Source: an uncultured Prevotella sp.
GTDB lineage: Bacteria > Bacteroidota > Bacteroidia > Bacteroidales > Bacteroidaceae
NCBI GenBank assembly: GCA_900317545.1
Contig: ONHE01000045.1
Coordinates: forward strand, 1-53,999
Direction: 5' to 3'
DNA: 53,999 bases
Below the pieces are notes generated by a model. The model was not told the origin of the DNA. It made no database searches and saw only the letters and a program-made list of their open reading frames with translations. This document shows positions 36,453 through 46,500 of this stretch, in pieces. The translations under genes were made by a program, and so were the position numbers. Numbering within the stretch: the first letter of the stretch is position 1; each line of letters opens with the position of its first letter.

Positions 36453-37883
36453 TTATTGATAAATACCATATTCTTTCTCTGCCTCGGGAAGCGGAAAAAC
36501 AAACACGGAATTGTTGGGGTCGATTTGTATTACGATGTTCAGAATCGGGCTGTTCAGCCTTTTGTATTCGTAGAACAACTGTCCTTCTCCGATGAATTCG
36601 CGACGCATCTCAGCGATCAGCACGTCCTGGTTGACGGAAGTCTTGTCGCTTGTTGTACTGTTCGGAATGCGTGAACGCCGCAAGATGTTCAGCGATTCCA
36701 ATGCGTCGTTCTGTCCTAACCGCATTTTGCATTCTGCTGCAATCAGATACATCTCGGAAAGTTTGATAAGGACCTGCTTCGGATAGAATCGTTTGATGTC
36801 TTCATTGGTGTATTTAACGAGATACTTACTTTGTGGCTTGACCCATGTGGAGAACCGTATGTCATCATTGTTGTTGTCAAACAGGTCATTGATATCGGTG
36901 GTCAGCGGGAGCGCCGCGCCGCTTGAAGTGGTCTGGGTGACTTTTCCAAGATGCAGATTGCGGGCGTTCGTGAGGATCTCTTTATTCCTCAAGGAGAAGA
37001 TATGCTCATCATTGAAGAGTATATCTAATGAATCCGGCTGTACATTAATGCTCGAATTGATGTCTACAAGTCTGAACTTTCCAGACTGGATGACGTTTCC
37101 TGCCGATCGAAGCGATTCTTCATATTGGCCCTCGTCGAGCAGGACGCGCGCCAAGAGGGCTTCCGCGGCGTAGTAGTTGGCACGTGCAACGTAACGGTCA
37201 GCATCCGTTTTGTTGACGATTTCGAACGGGACAGCGTTCTTGATCGGATCGTTTTCCAGTTCCTGCTTGGCCATTTCGAGGTCGCCCTTGATCTTGTCGA
37301 CGACCGACTTGACACTGATGGCGGGTGTGGATTTCACTCCGAATGTCTCGACATAGGGAATAGCGGTGCTCTGCGGGTCGAGCTTGACATCCGGAGCGAA
37401 CATTCTCAGCAGGTCATAGTGCAGGTATGCCCGGACAAAAAGGCACTCGCCCCTGATCTGGCGGGCTGTTGCGGCCGGGAGGGAAGATGCTTTTTTGTCA
37501 AGCCAACGCAAGATGTTGTTGACCTCGGCGATCACGCCATACATGTTGTTCCAGATGGATGTGATCCGCGATCTGACACTGCTGTTGTCGTAGTGGTAGT
37601 CCTTGACGTAATGATACTCATGGTAGACAGAAGCCATTGTCTCATAGTCGTAGACCTGGGCAAGCACGTCGAGCATGCCGAAAGTCAGTTCCTGTCCATA
37701 CAGATTGGCTGATGACATGTCGGCATAGACGCCTGCCATGGCGTCTTTGAATCCTTGTTCGGTTGAGAAAAGTTTCTCTTCGTCCACGGATGTTTCAGGT
37801 TCGACCTTCAGCCAGTCATTGCATGAGGCTAAGCCAAACATGCAGATACTGGCGATCATATATTTTACGAATCTCTTACTCAT
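36453..37883 (-). CDS. SusD-like outer-membrane lipoprotein (locus 4)
   Basis: Substrate-binding lipoprotein of 476 residues. The signal ends FGLASC, followed by NDWLKVEPETSVDEEKLF. The core has RGECLFVRAYLHYDLLRMFA and KLSEMYLIAAECKMRLGQND; the C-terminus has the variant motif REFIGEGQLFYEYKRLNSP shared with loci 2 and 5. It begins 5 bp after the SusC stop. It has the same length as the locus 2 SusD, supporting a common origin of the two operons. Confidence 0.95.
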   Translation of the reverse strand: MSKRFVKYMIASICMFGLASCNDWLKVEPETSVDEEKLFSTEQGFKDAMAGVYADMSSANLYGQELTFGMLDVLAQVYDYETMASVYHEYHYVKDYHYDNSSVRSRITSIWNNMYGVIAEVNNILRWLDKKASSLPAATARQIRGECLFVRAYLHYDLLRMFAPDVKLDPQSTAIPYVETFGVKSTPAISVKSVVDKIKGDLEMAKQELENDPIKNAVPFEIVNKTDADRYVARANYYAAEALLARVLLDEGQYEESLRSAGNVIQSGKFRLVDINSSINVQPDSLDILFNDEHIFSLRNKEILTNARNLHLGKVTQTTSSGAALPLTTDINDLFDNNNDDIRFSTWVKPQSKYLVKYTNEDIKRFYPKQVLIKLSEMYLIAAECKMRLGQNDALESLNILRRSRIPNSTTSDKTSVNQDVLIAEMRREFIGEGQLFYEYKRLNSPILNIVIQIDPNNSVFVFPLPEAEKEYGIYQ

Positions 37884-37888
37884 AACTT

Positions 37889-40800
37889 TTAGAATCTAAC
37901 GTTTAAACCAAAGGAAAATGCTCTTGCGTATGGATAGCTGAGTCCTCGTTCCTGCTTGATGGAGGAAATGCGGAACAAGTCGGTCGATGAGGCTATCAGC
38001 TTGACATATTCAATGCCGAACTGTCCGAGGAATTTCTTCGGTACGGTGTAGGTCAATGACAGGTTTGAGAGCACCAGAGAGTTGTTGTCCTGGACGAATC
38101 TGCTCGTCTGGTAGACCGGCGACTGGTCATCGATGCGTCTGAACATGGTATGGTCTCCCGGTTCTTTCCATCTGTCGTAGAGCACGCGCCTGTCTGCGTT
38201 GTAGGTGGGGTTGGCTCCTTCCACCTTGGTTGCAAGTGTGGAGTTGTAGGATTTGCCGCCTACCCTGTAGGTTGCCACGGCATACAGATTGAATCCTTTC
38301 CATGCCAAGTTGTTGATCACGTTACCGTTGTATTCGGGTTCTGTATCTCCCACGACGATTTTATCCTTGTAGTCGTAGATGAAGGACAAGGATCCGTCGC
38401 GTTTCACGTATACTTCATTTCCGGTCGCGGGATCTATTCCGGCGGAGCGGACAACGTAAATGGCTGTAGTGGAGTTTCCGTTTTCATATTGGTTGACGAC
38501 TGTTCCGCCTATATTGCTGTCAGCTGCCATGTTGTTCCGCTTATTCATTTCGGCGAGCTCGTTGGAGATTTTCTTGATTTTGTTCGAGTTATGAAAAGCG
38601 GAGAAAGTCGTTGTCCAGGAGAAGTCCTTGTGCTTGATCCAGTTTGCAGACAGCCGGGCTTCCCATCCCATGTTTTCCACTTCTCCCACGTTCTCTGTGT
38701 ATGAAGTGAATCCGGTGGATGGTGCCACGTTCATGGGAAGGAGCAGATTGTCGGTCAATTTGCGGTATACGTCGCCATAGAAAGCCAGTCTTCCCTTGAA
38801 AAGTGTCAAGTCGAAACCGAGGTTATAGCTCATGGTCTGCTGCCATTTCAGGTTGCTGTTGCCATATCCTTGAAGGGTTGCGCCCCATGAATCGAGGTAA
38901 ACGTTGCCTGCCTGGTAATAGTAGCGGGTGATGGCCTGCGAGGATGCAAAGTTGATGTTGCCCGTGCTTCCCATTGACGCTCTCAGTCTCAAGGTGCTGA
39001 AGTCTTCGTTCATGAATTTCTCTTTATGGACATTCCATGCCAGACCGAGTGACCAGAAAGGTGCAAAGCGCGAGTCGTTGCCAAACTTGGACGACCCGTC
39101 CGTACGGAAAGAGAAGTCTACGTAATAGCGTTCAAGCAGTCCATAGTTGGCGTTGAACAACACACCGAAGAGCCTGGAGATGTCGGAGGTGTCGGTCGGT
39201 TTGCTGTTGGCGGCATATTGTTGTGCGTAGTGGATGTTGGCTAAGTTGTCATTCAGGAATCCGGTAGCGGAAAATCCCTGTCCGTGGATGCTGTTGTCGG
39301 TGAAGTTGGTGCCGAGGGTGACGTTGATGGTATGTGCCTGGCGGAATGTGTTGTAATAGGAGAGCAGGATATTGCCGTCAAGCGTGGTCTCCGTCGAGTT
39401 GAAGAAAGTGGCCCGCCCTTTTTTCTCGATGTCCTGCTCCTCGGCATAGGCGGGTGAGTTTGGCGACACGAATACTTCCTGCTGCGCCAATGCCTTCGTG
39501 TAGCTTACGCGGGCTGTCAGGCGGAAGGCGTTGAGGAATCGCCATTCCAAATAGAAGTTGTCCGACCAGGTGGTGGTGCTCGTTCGGTCTTTATGGGCAA
39601 GCGTTGCGTTGATGAGCGGGTTGATGTCATTGGTCGAAAGCACCTGCACCATTTTCCCGTCCTCATCATAGATCCGGTCGTAAGGATTCTGCCGGGTGAA
39701 GAGGGAGAATGATCCGTAGGGTGAATTGTCGGCATTCAGTTCGGAGATCGTCAGGTCGTTGCGCACGCGGAAGGATTCTCCGATGTTGTAGTCGAGCACT
39801 GCTCCTATGCCATAGTTGTTTCGGTCGGATCCCTTCATGACGCCTGCATTGTTGTCATATCGGGCATTGAGCTGATAGCGCAAGTGGTCGTCGCCGCCTT
39901 CCAATATGGCAGAATACTTCTGGTAGACGGAGGTGCGCAGGGGCTGGGAGAGCCAGTAGGTGTTGACACCTCTCGCCGCTTCCTGCAGACGGGCATTGTA
40001 GAGGCGGTCGTTGGCCAATTGTCCCTCGAGTCCGCCGGCTGCAAAGATGTAGCGTCCGGCCAGCCGCTCGAACTCTAATTTCTCTTTCGCATTCATGAGA
40101 TTATAGTCTCTCAGGTCGGGTACGGAGACGGTGTAGTTGGCGCTGAAGTCCACTTTGATTTTTCCCGGCTGCGGGCGTTTTGTGGTCATGACGATCACGC
40201 CGTTGGCACCGCGAGATCCATACATGGCCGTCGCAGAGGCATCCTTGAGGATCGTAATGTTGTCGATGCGGTTGATGTCATAGTCGTAGACCGTCTGTGC
40301 CGAGACCTCTATACCGTCCATGATGTAGAGCGGCCCGTTAGGGTTGTTGCGTGAGCTTTCGGCAGATCCGCGAAGATCGAAGGTGCTTTGTCCGCGGAGC
40401 GTGACCTCGGGGACATGGTTGGGGTCGGCTCCGTAGTCGAGTTGCTCTGTCAGACGAAGCGACGGGTTGTAGGCTGACAGCGTTGAGAGCACGTTCGTGG
40501 CACCCAAGTCTTTCAGCTGGTCAGCCTTTATGGTCACCTCGGAGCCCGTGTAGCTCTCCTTGGACCGACTGTAGTAGCCGTTGACCACCACGTCCTTGAG
40601 CGTGACATCTTCGCTCCCCTGAAGGTATATGTCAACCGGTCCATAGCCGGTGAAGGTTTTCTCGACGGTTTTCATTCCCACATAGCTGATCACGAGCACC
40701 TGGCCCGGATCGGCCTTGATCCTGTATCGACCGTCCACATCCGTGGCCACACCGTTGTTGGTGCCTTTGATCCTGACCGTTGCACCGATGGCTGGCTCCT

Positions 40801-41191
40801 TGTCTACGTCGTAGACGGTTCCGCTGGCGTATCCGTCCTTTCGGCCGTAATGCATGACCTCGGGTTTGAACAACCTGACGAACCGGTCCTTGACACTGTA
40901 GCGCAAGGGAGTGTTTTTCAGCAGTTCAAGCAGTGCGGCATCCATCGTGACCGACTTTAGGTTGACGGTTGCCCGGTAGAGTTCGACATCCTCAGAAGTA
41001 AACTGCAACTTGTAGTAGCCGGAAAGGCGTTCTACAGCATTCAGGGCCGTGCTCAGTCTTTCATCCGTACACTTGTAAGTGATCCGCGCGCCGTGTGTTA
41101 GCTTTTGGGCGAACAATGCGTTTGCAGAAAACAGACATAAAAACAGGACTATGAGAAAGCCCTTTGCTCTACTTTTCTCTCTTCCCTTCAT
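37889..41191 (-). CDS. SusC/RagA-like TonB-dependent transporter with STN domain (locus 4)
   Basis: Outer-membrane importer of about 1100 residues. Signal peptide GFLIVLFLCLFSANALFAQ, then an STN domain (ARITYKCTDERLSTALNAVE, about 30-110) of a kind shared with locus 5 but not loci 1 and 2, a carboxypeptidase-regulatory-like domain (VYDVDKEPAIGATVRIKGTN), LKDVVVNGYYSRSKESYTGS, a plug with DASATAMYGSRGANGVIVMT and a barrel ending KQERGLSYPYARAFSFGLNV plus RF. ATGs at 41197 and 41191 are both possible; I used the second. An unusual 459-bp gap with repeats and an inverted repeat separates it from fecR upstream on the minus strand. Confidence 0.95.
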   Translation of the reverse strand: MKGREKSRAKGFLIVLFLCLFSANALFAQKLTHGARITYKCTDERLSTALNAVERLSGYYKLQFTSEDVELYRATVNLKSVTMDAALLELLKNTPLRYSVKDRFVRLFKPEVMHYGRKDGYASGTVYDVDKEPAIGATVRIKGTNNGVATDVDGRYRIKADPGQVLVISYVGMKTVEKTFTGYGPVDIYLQGSEDVTLKDVVVNGYYSRSKESYTGSEVTIKADQLKDLGATNVLSTLSAYNPSLRLTEQLDYGADPNHVPEVTLRGQSTFDLRGSAESSRNNPNGPLYIMDGIEVSAQTVYDYDINRIDNITILKDASATAMYGSRGANGVIVMTTKRPQPGKIKVDFSANYTVSVPDLRDYNLMNAKEKLEFERLAGRYIFAAGGLEGQLANDRLYNARLQEAARGVNTYWLSQPLRTSVYQKYSAILEGGDDHLRYQLNARYDNNAGVMKGSDRNNYGIGAVLDYNIGESFRVRNDLTISELNADNSPYGSFSLFTRQNPYDRIYDEDGKMVQVLSTNDINPLINATLAHKDRTSTTTWSDNFYLEWRFLNAFRLTARVSYTKALAQQEVFVSPNSPAYAEEQDIEKKGRATFFNSTETTLDGNILLSYYNTFRQAHTINVTLGTNFTDNSIHGQGFSATGFLNDNLANIHYAQQYAANSKPTDTSDISRLFGVLFNANYGLLERYYVDFSFRTDGSSKFGNDSRFAPFWSLGLAWNVHKEKFMNEDFSTLRLRASMGSTGNINFASSQAITRYYYQAGNVYLDSWGATLQGYGNSNLKWQQTMSYNLGFDLTLFKGRLAFYGDVYRKLTDNLLLPMNVAPSTGFTSYTENVGEVENMGWEARLSANWIKHKDFSWTTTFSAFHNSNKIKKISNELAEMNKRNNMAADSNIGGTVVNQYENGNSTTAIYVVRSAGIDPATGNEVYVKRDGSLSFIYDYKDKIVVGDTEPEYNGNVINNLAWKGFNLYAVATYRVGGKSYNSTLATKVEGANPTYNADRRVLYDRWKEPGDHTMFRRIDDQSPVYQTSRFVQDNNSLVLSNLSLTYTVPKKFLGQFGIEYVKLIASSTDLFRISSIKQERGLSYPYARAFSFGLNVRF

Positions 41192-41352
41192 AAACATAAA
41201 ATTAAGTATGATGTTAGATTATTCACATTATATAAACAGCTGATATACACGAATGGTCACCTCCGTCCGAGGAAAAAACATGTGAAAAAATGATCTCGTG
41301 CAAACCGCAGTGCTATGGACGGTTTTGGGGACATCATATGAATGGGTTGCGC
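41192..41352. other. Leader region of the locus 4 susC
   Basis: This stretch lies between array C and the susC start. It is AT-rich near the gene (ATTCACATTATATAAAC) and probably contains the FecR/sigma-dependent promoter, which I cannot define by eye. A degenerate 22-bp unit (CAGTGCTATGGACGG) appears near 41310, before the clean array. Confidence 0.35.
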
Positions 41353-41440
41353 GGAGCTATGCTTTGGGCTGCCCGGAGCTATGCTTTTGACGGCCCGGAG
41401 CTATGCTTTCGGCCGCCCGGAGCTATGCTTTTGGCAGCCC
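41353..41440 (+). repeat. 22-bp periodic array C, four perfect-length units
   Basis: Units start at 41353, 41375, 41397 and 41419. All four share the 13-bp core GGAGCTATGCTTT and end in CNGCCC; only the three bases between and one base in the end vary (GGG-CTGCCC, TGA-CGGCCC, CGG-CCGCCC, TGG-CAGCCC). This is the cleanest array. It lies inside the locus 4 operon region, between fecR and susC, and on the antisense strand relative to those genes. Confidence 0.92.
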
Positions 41441-41556
41441 TTGTTTACAGTGTTGAAAATCAATAAGTTGCGTTATGGCAAAACGGAGGGATGGAGGGAT
41501 GAGGGATGATGTGATGAGGGATGAGGGTGATGAAATTTTGAAGTTCCGAAGTACTA

Positions 41557-41614
41557 GGAGTTTCGGGAGTGTAGACATTCGTTTCGAAGCAAATGTCTGT
41601 ACTCCCACAACTCC
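41557..41614. terminator. Inverted repeat just downstream of the locus 4 fecR
   Basis: Arms 41557-41579 and 41592-41614 pair at 19 of 23 positions (GGAGTT, GGGAGT and AGACATT with their complements) around a 12-nt loop. A further TCCACAACTCCTG follows, and a purine-rich GATGAGGGAT tract lies at about 41485-41530. The element begins 37 bp after the fecR stop on the minus strand, so it could terminate or attenuate transcription before susC. It could also be a dispersed repeat. Confidence 0.5.
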
Positions 41615-41650
41615 TGAAAATTCCACAACTCCTGCGGGAAGAGGACGCTG

Positions 41651-42748
41651 TTATCTGACGGTCAGCACGTTGCCCTGTAGGGATGTCTGCATGGGGGTGA
41701 TCTCGCGGAGGCGGCTTAGAATGGCGGAAAGGCTCTGGTGGCGCTCGGCAACGAAGTGCATGCGCTGTCCGAGGAGTGCCGTATCGGAGCACTCGACGCT
41801 GACGCCGTAGTTGCGCCCGATCTCGGTGAGGACTTCACGGAGTGAGGTGTTGTCGAAATAGAAATAGCCGTCGCGCCAGTTGGTGTATTTTTCGGTGCTC
41901 ACGGTCTTGATTTCCATTTGCTCGTCGGCATTGAGCGTGACCTGGGTCCCGGGCCGGATGCGGCACTGCCGGCCTGCTGCCTTGACGGCGACACTGCCGC
42001 TGACGAGGGTCACGGTGGCTGGCCGGTCGCTGTAGGATGTCACGTCAAACTCAGTCCCGAGTACGGTGGTCTCCATCTTGCCGGCTCTCACGGTGAATGG
42101 ATGTGAGGGGTCATGCCTGACTTGAAAATAGGCCTCGCCGCTGAGTTTGACTTCGCGCAGGTTGCCGATGAACCGTTCGGGGAAGACGATGGTGCTTCCC
42201 GGATGGAGCCAGACGCGGCTGCCGTCGGGCAGTTCGACGCTGAAGGACTTGCCTTCCTGCACTTCCAAGGTCACGACCTCGACCTTGTCGAGGGTGACGC
42301 GGCCGCTTGCGGTGCGGAAACTCAGCAGTTGGTCCTGACCCGTGACGGCGATCACTTCCTTGCCGTTGCCCTCCCGGCTGAGCACGACGCTGCCATGAGA
42401 GGCCCCCGGCGTGTAGACCAATGCGGGGTTGGCGGACTTAGTGGCGGGCTCATGGCGCAGGATCATGACCGCTCCGGCAAACAAAGCGGCGATGCCGATG
42501 ATGATGGCGGCCGTCCGCAATCGTGCTTTGCCGGTGTGTCGGCGGTGGAATGAGGCGAGCTGGGCTTCCACGTCGACTTTCTCGCGCTGCATTCTTAATG
42601 CGGTCGTCATGGCCTCGATCTCGCGGCATTGCCGTCTCAACTCGTCGTTCTGTTCCAGTTCGTCGATCAGCGCGGGATCGGCTTCGGCTCCTGCCTCCAT
42701 CAGGTCGAGTGTCTGTAGGTCGAGTATCGTCAATTCTTTATCGTCCAT
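41651..42748 (-). CDS. FecR-family anti-sigma factor (locus 4)
   Basis: Inner-membrane anti-sigma regulator of 365 residues. Cytoplasmic N-terminal region 1-78, membrane segment about 79-97 (AAIIIGIAALFAGAVMIL), periplasmic FecR domain (SVELPDGSRVWLHPGSTIVF, GEAYFQVRHDPSHPF, TTVLGTEFDV) and a C-terminal DUF4974-type domain from NWRDGYFYFDNTSLREVL. It is close to the FecR of the pair at the right end and unlike those of loci 1 and 2. It starts 59 bp after the sigma stop. Its target is most likely the STN domain of the SusC downstream. Confidence 0.95.
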   Translation of the reverse strand: MDDKELTILDLQTLDLMEAGAEADPALIDELEQNDELRRQCREIEAMTTALRMQREKVDVEAQLASFHRRHTGKARLRTAAIIIGIAALFAGAVMILRHEPATKSANPALVYTPGASHGSVVLSREGNGKEVIAVTGQDQLLSFRTASGRVTLDKVEVVTLEVQEGKSFSVELPDGSRVWLHPGSTIVFPERFIGNLREVKLSGEAYFQVRHDPSHPFTVRAGKMETTVLGTEFDVTSYSDRPATVTLVSGSVAVKAAGRQCRIRPGTQVTLNADEQMEIKTVSTEKYTNWRDGYFYFDNTSLREVLTEIGRNYGVSVECSDTALLGQRMHFVAERHQSLSAILSRLREITPMQTSLQGNVLTVR

Positions 42749-42807
42749 TCGTGTTTAGATATTTGTTATTATAACGCCCCGGGCGTGAGAAGTGCCACGC
42801 TTTTTAG

Positions 42808-43302
42808 TTATTTTTTAGAGTTCAGTTCCCGTATGATCTTCAAGGCGCGGATGATATGCTTCTTCACCGTACTGACGGTGATGCCGCGCTCGAGCGCCAC
42901 TTCCTTGTACTTTTTCCGTTCCACATAGCATGAGACGAATATGTCGCGCGTGGGCGGCTGCAGGCTTTCGATCTGCCGGTTGATCTGCTCTTGCAGTTCT
43001 TCGCGCTCGATACGGTCGGTCTCGACGGCCATTTCGCGGCTCATGATCGCGCAGTATCGGGCATACTGGCGGTGGCGGGCCTGATGGCGCACATAGTCCA
43101 AACAGAGGTTGCGGGTGGTCACGAAGAGATAGGTCTTGGCACTCTGGCGCTCGATGTTGCGGAAGTTGTTCCACACTCTTTCGTAGGCTTCGGAGACGAT
43201 GTCACGGCATTCGTCCTCGTCGTCCACGTATTGGCGGGCGAAGAAATAGAGCGGGGAATAGTATTTCCGGAAAATCTCGTCAAACTCAGAATTATCTCTC
43301 AT
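42808..43302 (-). CDS. ECF-type RNA polymerase sigma factor (locus 4)
   Basis: Sigma factor of 164 residues. Region 2: FDEIFRKYYSPLYFFARQYV and CRDIVSEAYERVWNNFRNIE; region 4: YKEVALERGITVSTVKKHII. I placed the start at the ATG at 43302, because MRDNSEFDEIFRKYY aligns without gaps with the other sigma proteins; an upstream extension to 43347 would cross a promoter-like element at 43328-43321. Divergent from the locus 5 susC, with 255 bp between the starts. It should direct transcription of the locus 4 operon under control of the FecR encoded next. Confidence 0.94.
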   Translation of the reverse strand: MRDNSEFDEIFRKYYSPLYFFARQYVDDEDECRDIVSEAYERVWNNFRNIERQSAKTYLFVTTRNLCLDYVRHQARHRQYARYCAIMSREMAVETDRIEREELQEQINRQIESLQPPTRDIFVSCYVERKKYKEVALERGITVSTVKKHIIRALKIIRELNSKK

Positions 43303-43320
43303 GTTTCCTAATAACGTATG

Positions 43321-43328
43321 CAAAAATA
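43321..43328 (-). promoter_or_regulatory. Possible -7 element for the locus 4 sigma gene
   Basis: On the minus strand this reads TATTTTTG, an exact TAnnTTTG match. No TTTG lies at 19-21 bp upstream, so only half of the promoter pattern is supported. Transcription would begin about 43314, giving a very short leader. Confidence 0.4.
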
Positions 43329-43557
43329 TAAAAAAATCGGATCTCAATCGTCATCAAGGCGATAAAAGGTTAAAAAAACGATTATTTGAAGGACCGGGCA
43401 GGCATCTGCAAGAATTGATAATTTAACTTATTTTCAGTGCATGGTCTGTCAATTCCGGAAGATTTTGAAGTTTTTTCCGCATTATCCGTAACCATTCCCG
43501 GCTCTTGTACGTTCTTCAATAAATCTTATAAGCGATTAAACCAAAAAAACACTAAGT

Positions 43558-46500
43558 ATGAAGAGAACCCATCTATTGATGCTCCTGCTGGTCATGTGTT
43601 TCGTCACCCTGCCTCTGTCAGCGCAGAACGAGCGCATCAGCATGACGTTCAGCAATGAGCGTCTTTCTTCAGCCCTGCGGCGGTTGGAGAAAGTCAGTAA
43701 CTTCAAGATTTCGTTTGCCTACCGCGATGTGGAGCCCTACACGGTGAGTGGAGATCTGAAGAATGCAACGCTTGAAAGCGCATTGCGGTTTCTCCTCGCG
43801 GACAAGCCGTTGGCCTATACGATCAAAGGCAGGATGGTGGATATCCGCCGGGCCGCCCGGACGGGCCGTCAGCCGGTCGGGTCTGCGGCACGGGAGATTA
43901 CCGGAACGGTCAAGGATGAGACCGGCGAACCGCTGCCGGGAGCCACGGTGGCCTGCGTACTGCATCAGCAAAACCATGAGGTTTCAACAGCCGTGACAGA
44001 TATGAACGGTCACTTCAGATTGTTGGTCTCCCCCAGTGCGACGCATCTGACCGTCACTTTTATAGGCTTCAAGGCAGAGACGGTTGCATTGACGGATGCT
44101 GCATCCTACGCCATTGTCCTGTCGCCAGATGCAAAGTCAATAGGAGAAGTAGTGGTCAACGGTATGTTTACACGCCGAGCAGAGAGCTATACAGGATCGA
44201 CGTCAACGTTCAGTCAGAGCGAATTGCAATCGGTGGGCAATCAGAATATCCTCCGCTCGCTTGCCAATTTGGACCCTTCCTTTCAGATAGTGGAGAATCT
44301 GGATTTGGGAAGTGACCCGAACTCGATGCCTAACTATCAAATGCGCGGTGCCACCAGCTTCAACCTTCAGGGTGACTATGACGGCAATGCCAATCAACCA
44401 TTGTTCATCTTGGATGGTTTTGAGACAACGCTTGAGAAGATCAAAGACTTGGACATGAACCGTGTAAGCAGTGTCACTTTGCTGAAAGATGCTGCGGCGA
44501 AAGCCATCTATGGGAGCAAGGCAGGAAACGGCGTCGTTGTCATAGAGACAGAAAGGCCGAAATCGGGAAAGATCCGCATCACGTATAATGGTAATCTCAA
44601 TATCCAGACTCCTGACCTTTCGGGCTACAATCTGATGAATGCGCAGGAGAAATTTGATTGGGAAAATGCTCACAAAAAATACACGGAAGGGCAGGCTTCC
44701 ATCAATCCGATGGCTGCAGACCTATTATATAAAGAGGTATATGATGCCATCGCTTCGGGTGTCGACACCTATTGGCTGAAGATTCCGCTGCGTACCGGAG
44801 TTGGCCAAAAGCACACGGTCTCCCTCGAGGGTGGCGATTCGAAGATTCGATATATCCTTGGCGCTTACTATAATGACATAGCCGGAACCATGAAGGGATC
44901 AGGGCGCACGGTCTTTAATGTCAACTCTACCCTTTCTTATACTTATAAGAATATGGTATTCCGCAACATGATGGACTTCACACAGAACTTGTCAAAGAAC
45001 AGTCCATATGGCAGTTTCTCCGACTATGTCAGCCTGGAGCCTTACTATGCACCATACGATGCGGATGGAAATGTGAAGGAAATACTTGGCTATGAGGCAG
45101 TCCTGCTCGATGGATCTTTTGGCTATCCTGTCTACAATCCATTGTATAATGCCTCTCTTAACTCCAAAAACGAATCCAGATACATCGAGTTTCAGGACAA
45201 TTTTGACATGGATTGGCATATCAATGAGCATTTCCGTTTTACGGCAAAACTATCATATACCCGTCAGGATAACCAGTCGGATTTGTTCTATCCGGCCAAT
45301 CACACCATGTTTGTAGATTATGATGCGAATGGAATGTCAAACCGTAAGGGACTCTATTCGAAAACTGACGGCTATCTGACCACGTTGATTCTGCAAAGCG
45401 GGCTGAACTGGAACAGGACCTTCGGCAAGCATTCGTTTTTCTTTAATGGTACCTATAGCCTGCAGACTCAGTCCATAACCAGTTCGACAACCGCAGCTGA
45501 AGGTTTCGGTAATGGTGTGCAAGGGGATATCTCAATGGCCACATCCTATTATCATGACAGTCATCCGACCGGATCAGACAATAAGACACGCGAGATCGGA
45601 CTTATTGGCTCTTTCAACTATTCCTATGCTGACCGTTATCTGATTGATGCAAGTTACCGTGCGACAGGATCTTCTGTTTACGGCTCAGACAATCACTGGG
45701 GAAACTTCTGGTCGTTGGGAGCAGGATGGAATATACACAAAGAGAAGTGGTTAGCGGGTAACGAGCTGATCAAGCAGCTGAAACTCAGATATTCATTAGG
45801 ATATACCGGAACTCAGAATTTCAATCCCTATCAGGCCCGGGCACGTTATCAGTACGGTACGATCTTCTATGATGGCAGAATGGGAGCTACATTGATGGCT
45901 ATGCCGAATACCGGCCTGCAGTGGCAAAAAATATATGATAACAATATCGGACTTGATCTTGCCTTAGGTAAATTCCTTATTGGAAAGTTCGAATATTATG
46001 TGCAGAACACCAACAATATGCTAACTGATATTACGATACCTTCATCCTCCGGTTTTACAACTTATAAGGCGAATATGGGTGAAATCCAGAATAAAGGTTG
46101 GGAAGTGGACTTGAGTTTTACCCCGTGGCGCAACAACAAGACCCGCTCTTGGGTGACCCTATCAGCTTCTGCGATGCATAATAAAAACACGATTCGTAAG
46201 ATCTATGATATCTTCGATAAGATAAATAGCGATGCTGATGCTGCACTCAACTCCTCTTTATCTTCCGGAGAACCCTCCTCGAAAGAGGCTTCGGCCTATC
46301 GCGCAAATACAACCCGTCCTGCTACCAAATTCTATGAGGGCTGCAGTATGACTGCTATCTGGGGTATGCGTTCATTAGGCATAGATCCAATGTCGGGCAA
46401 TGAGATGTATTTGGACAAGAACAATAATGCCACCTACACATGGAGTTCGGACGATCAGGTCGTTATCGGAGACACTTCTCCAAAGATTCATGGGAATATC

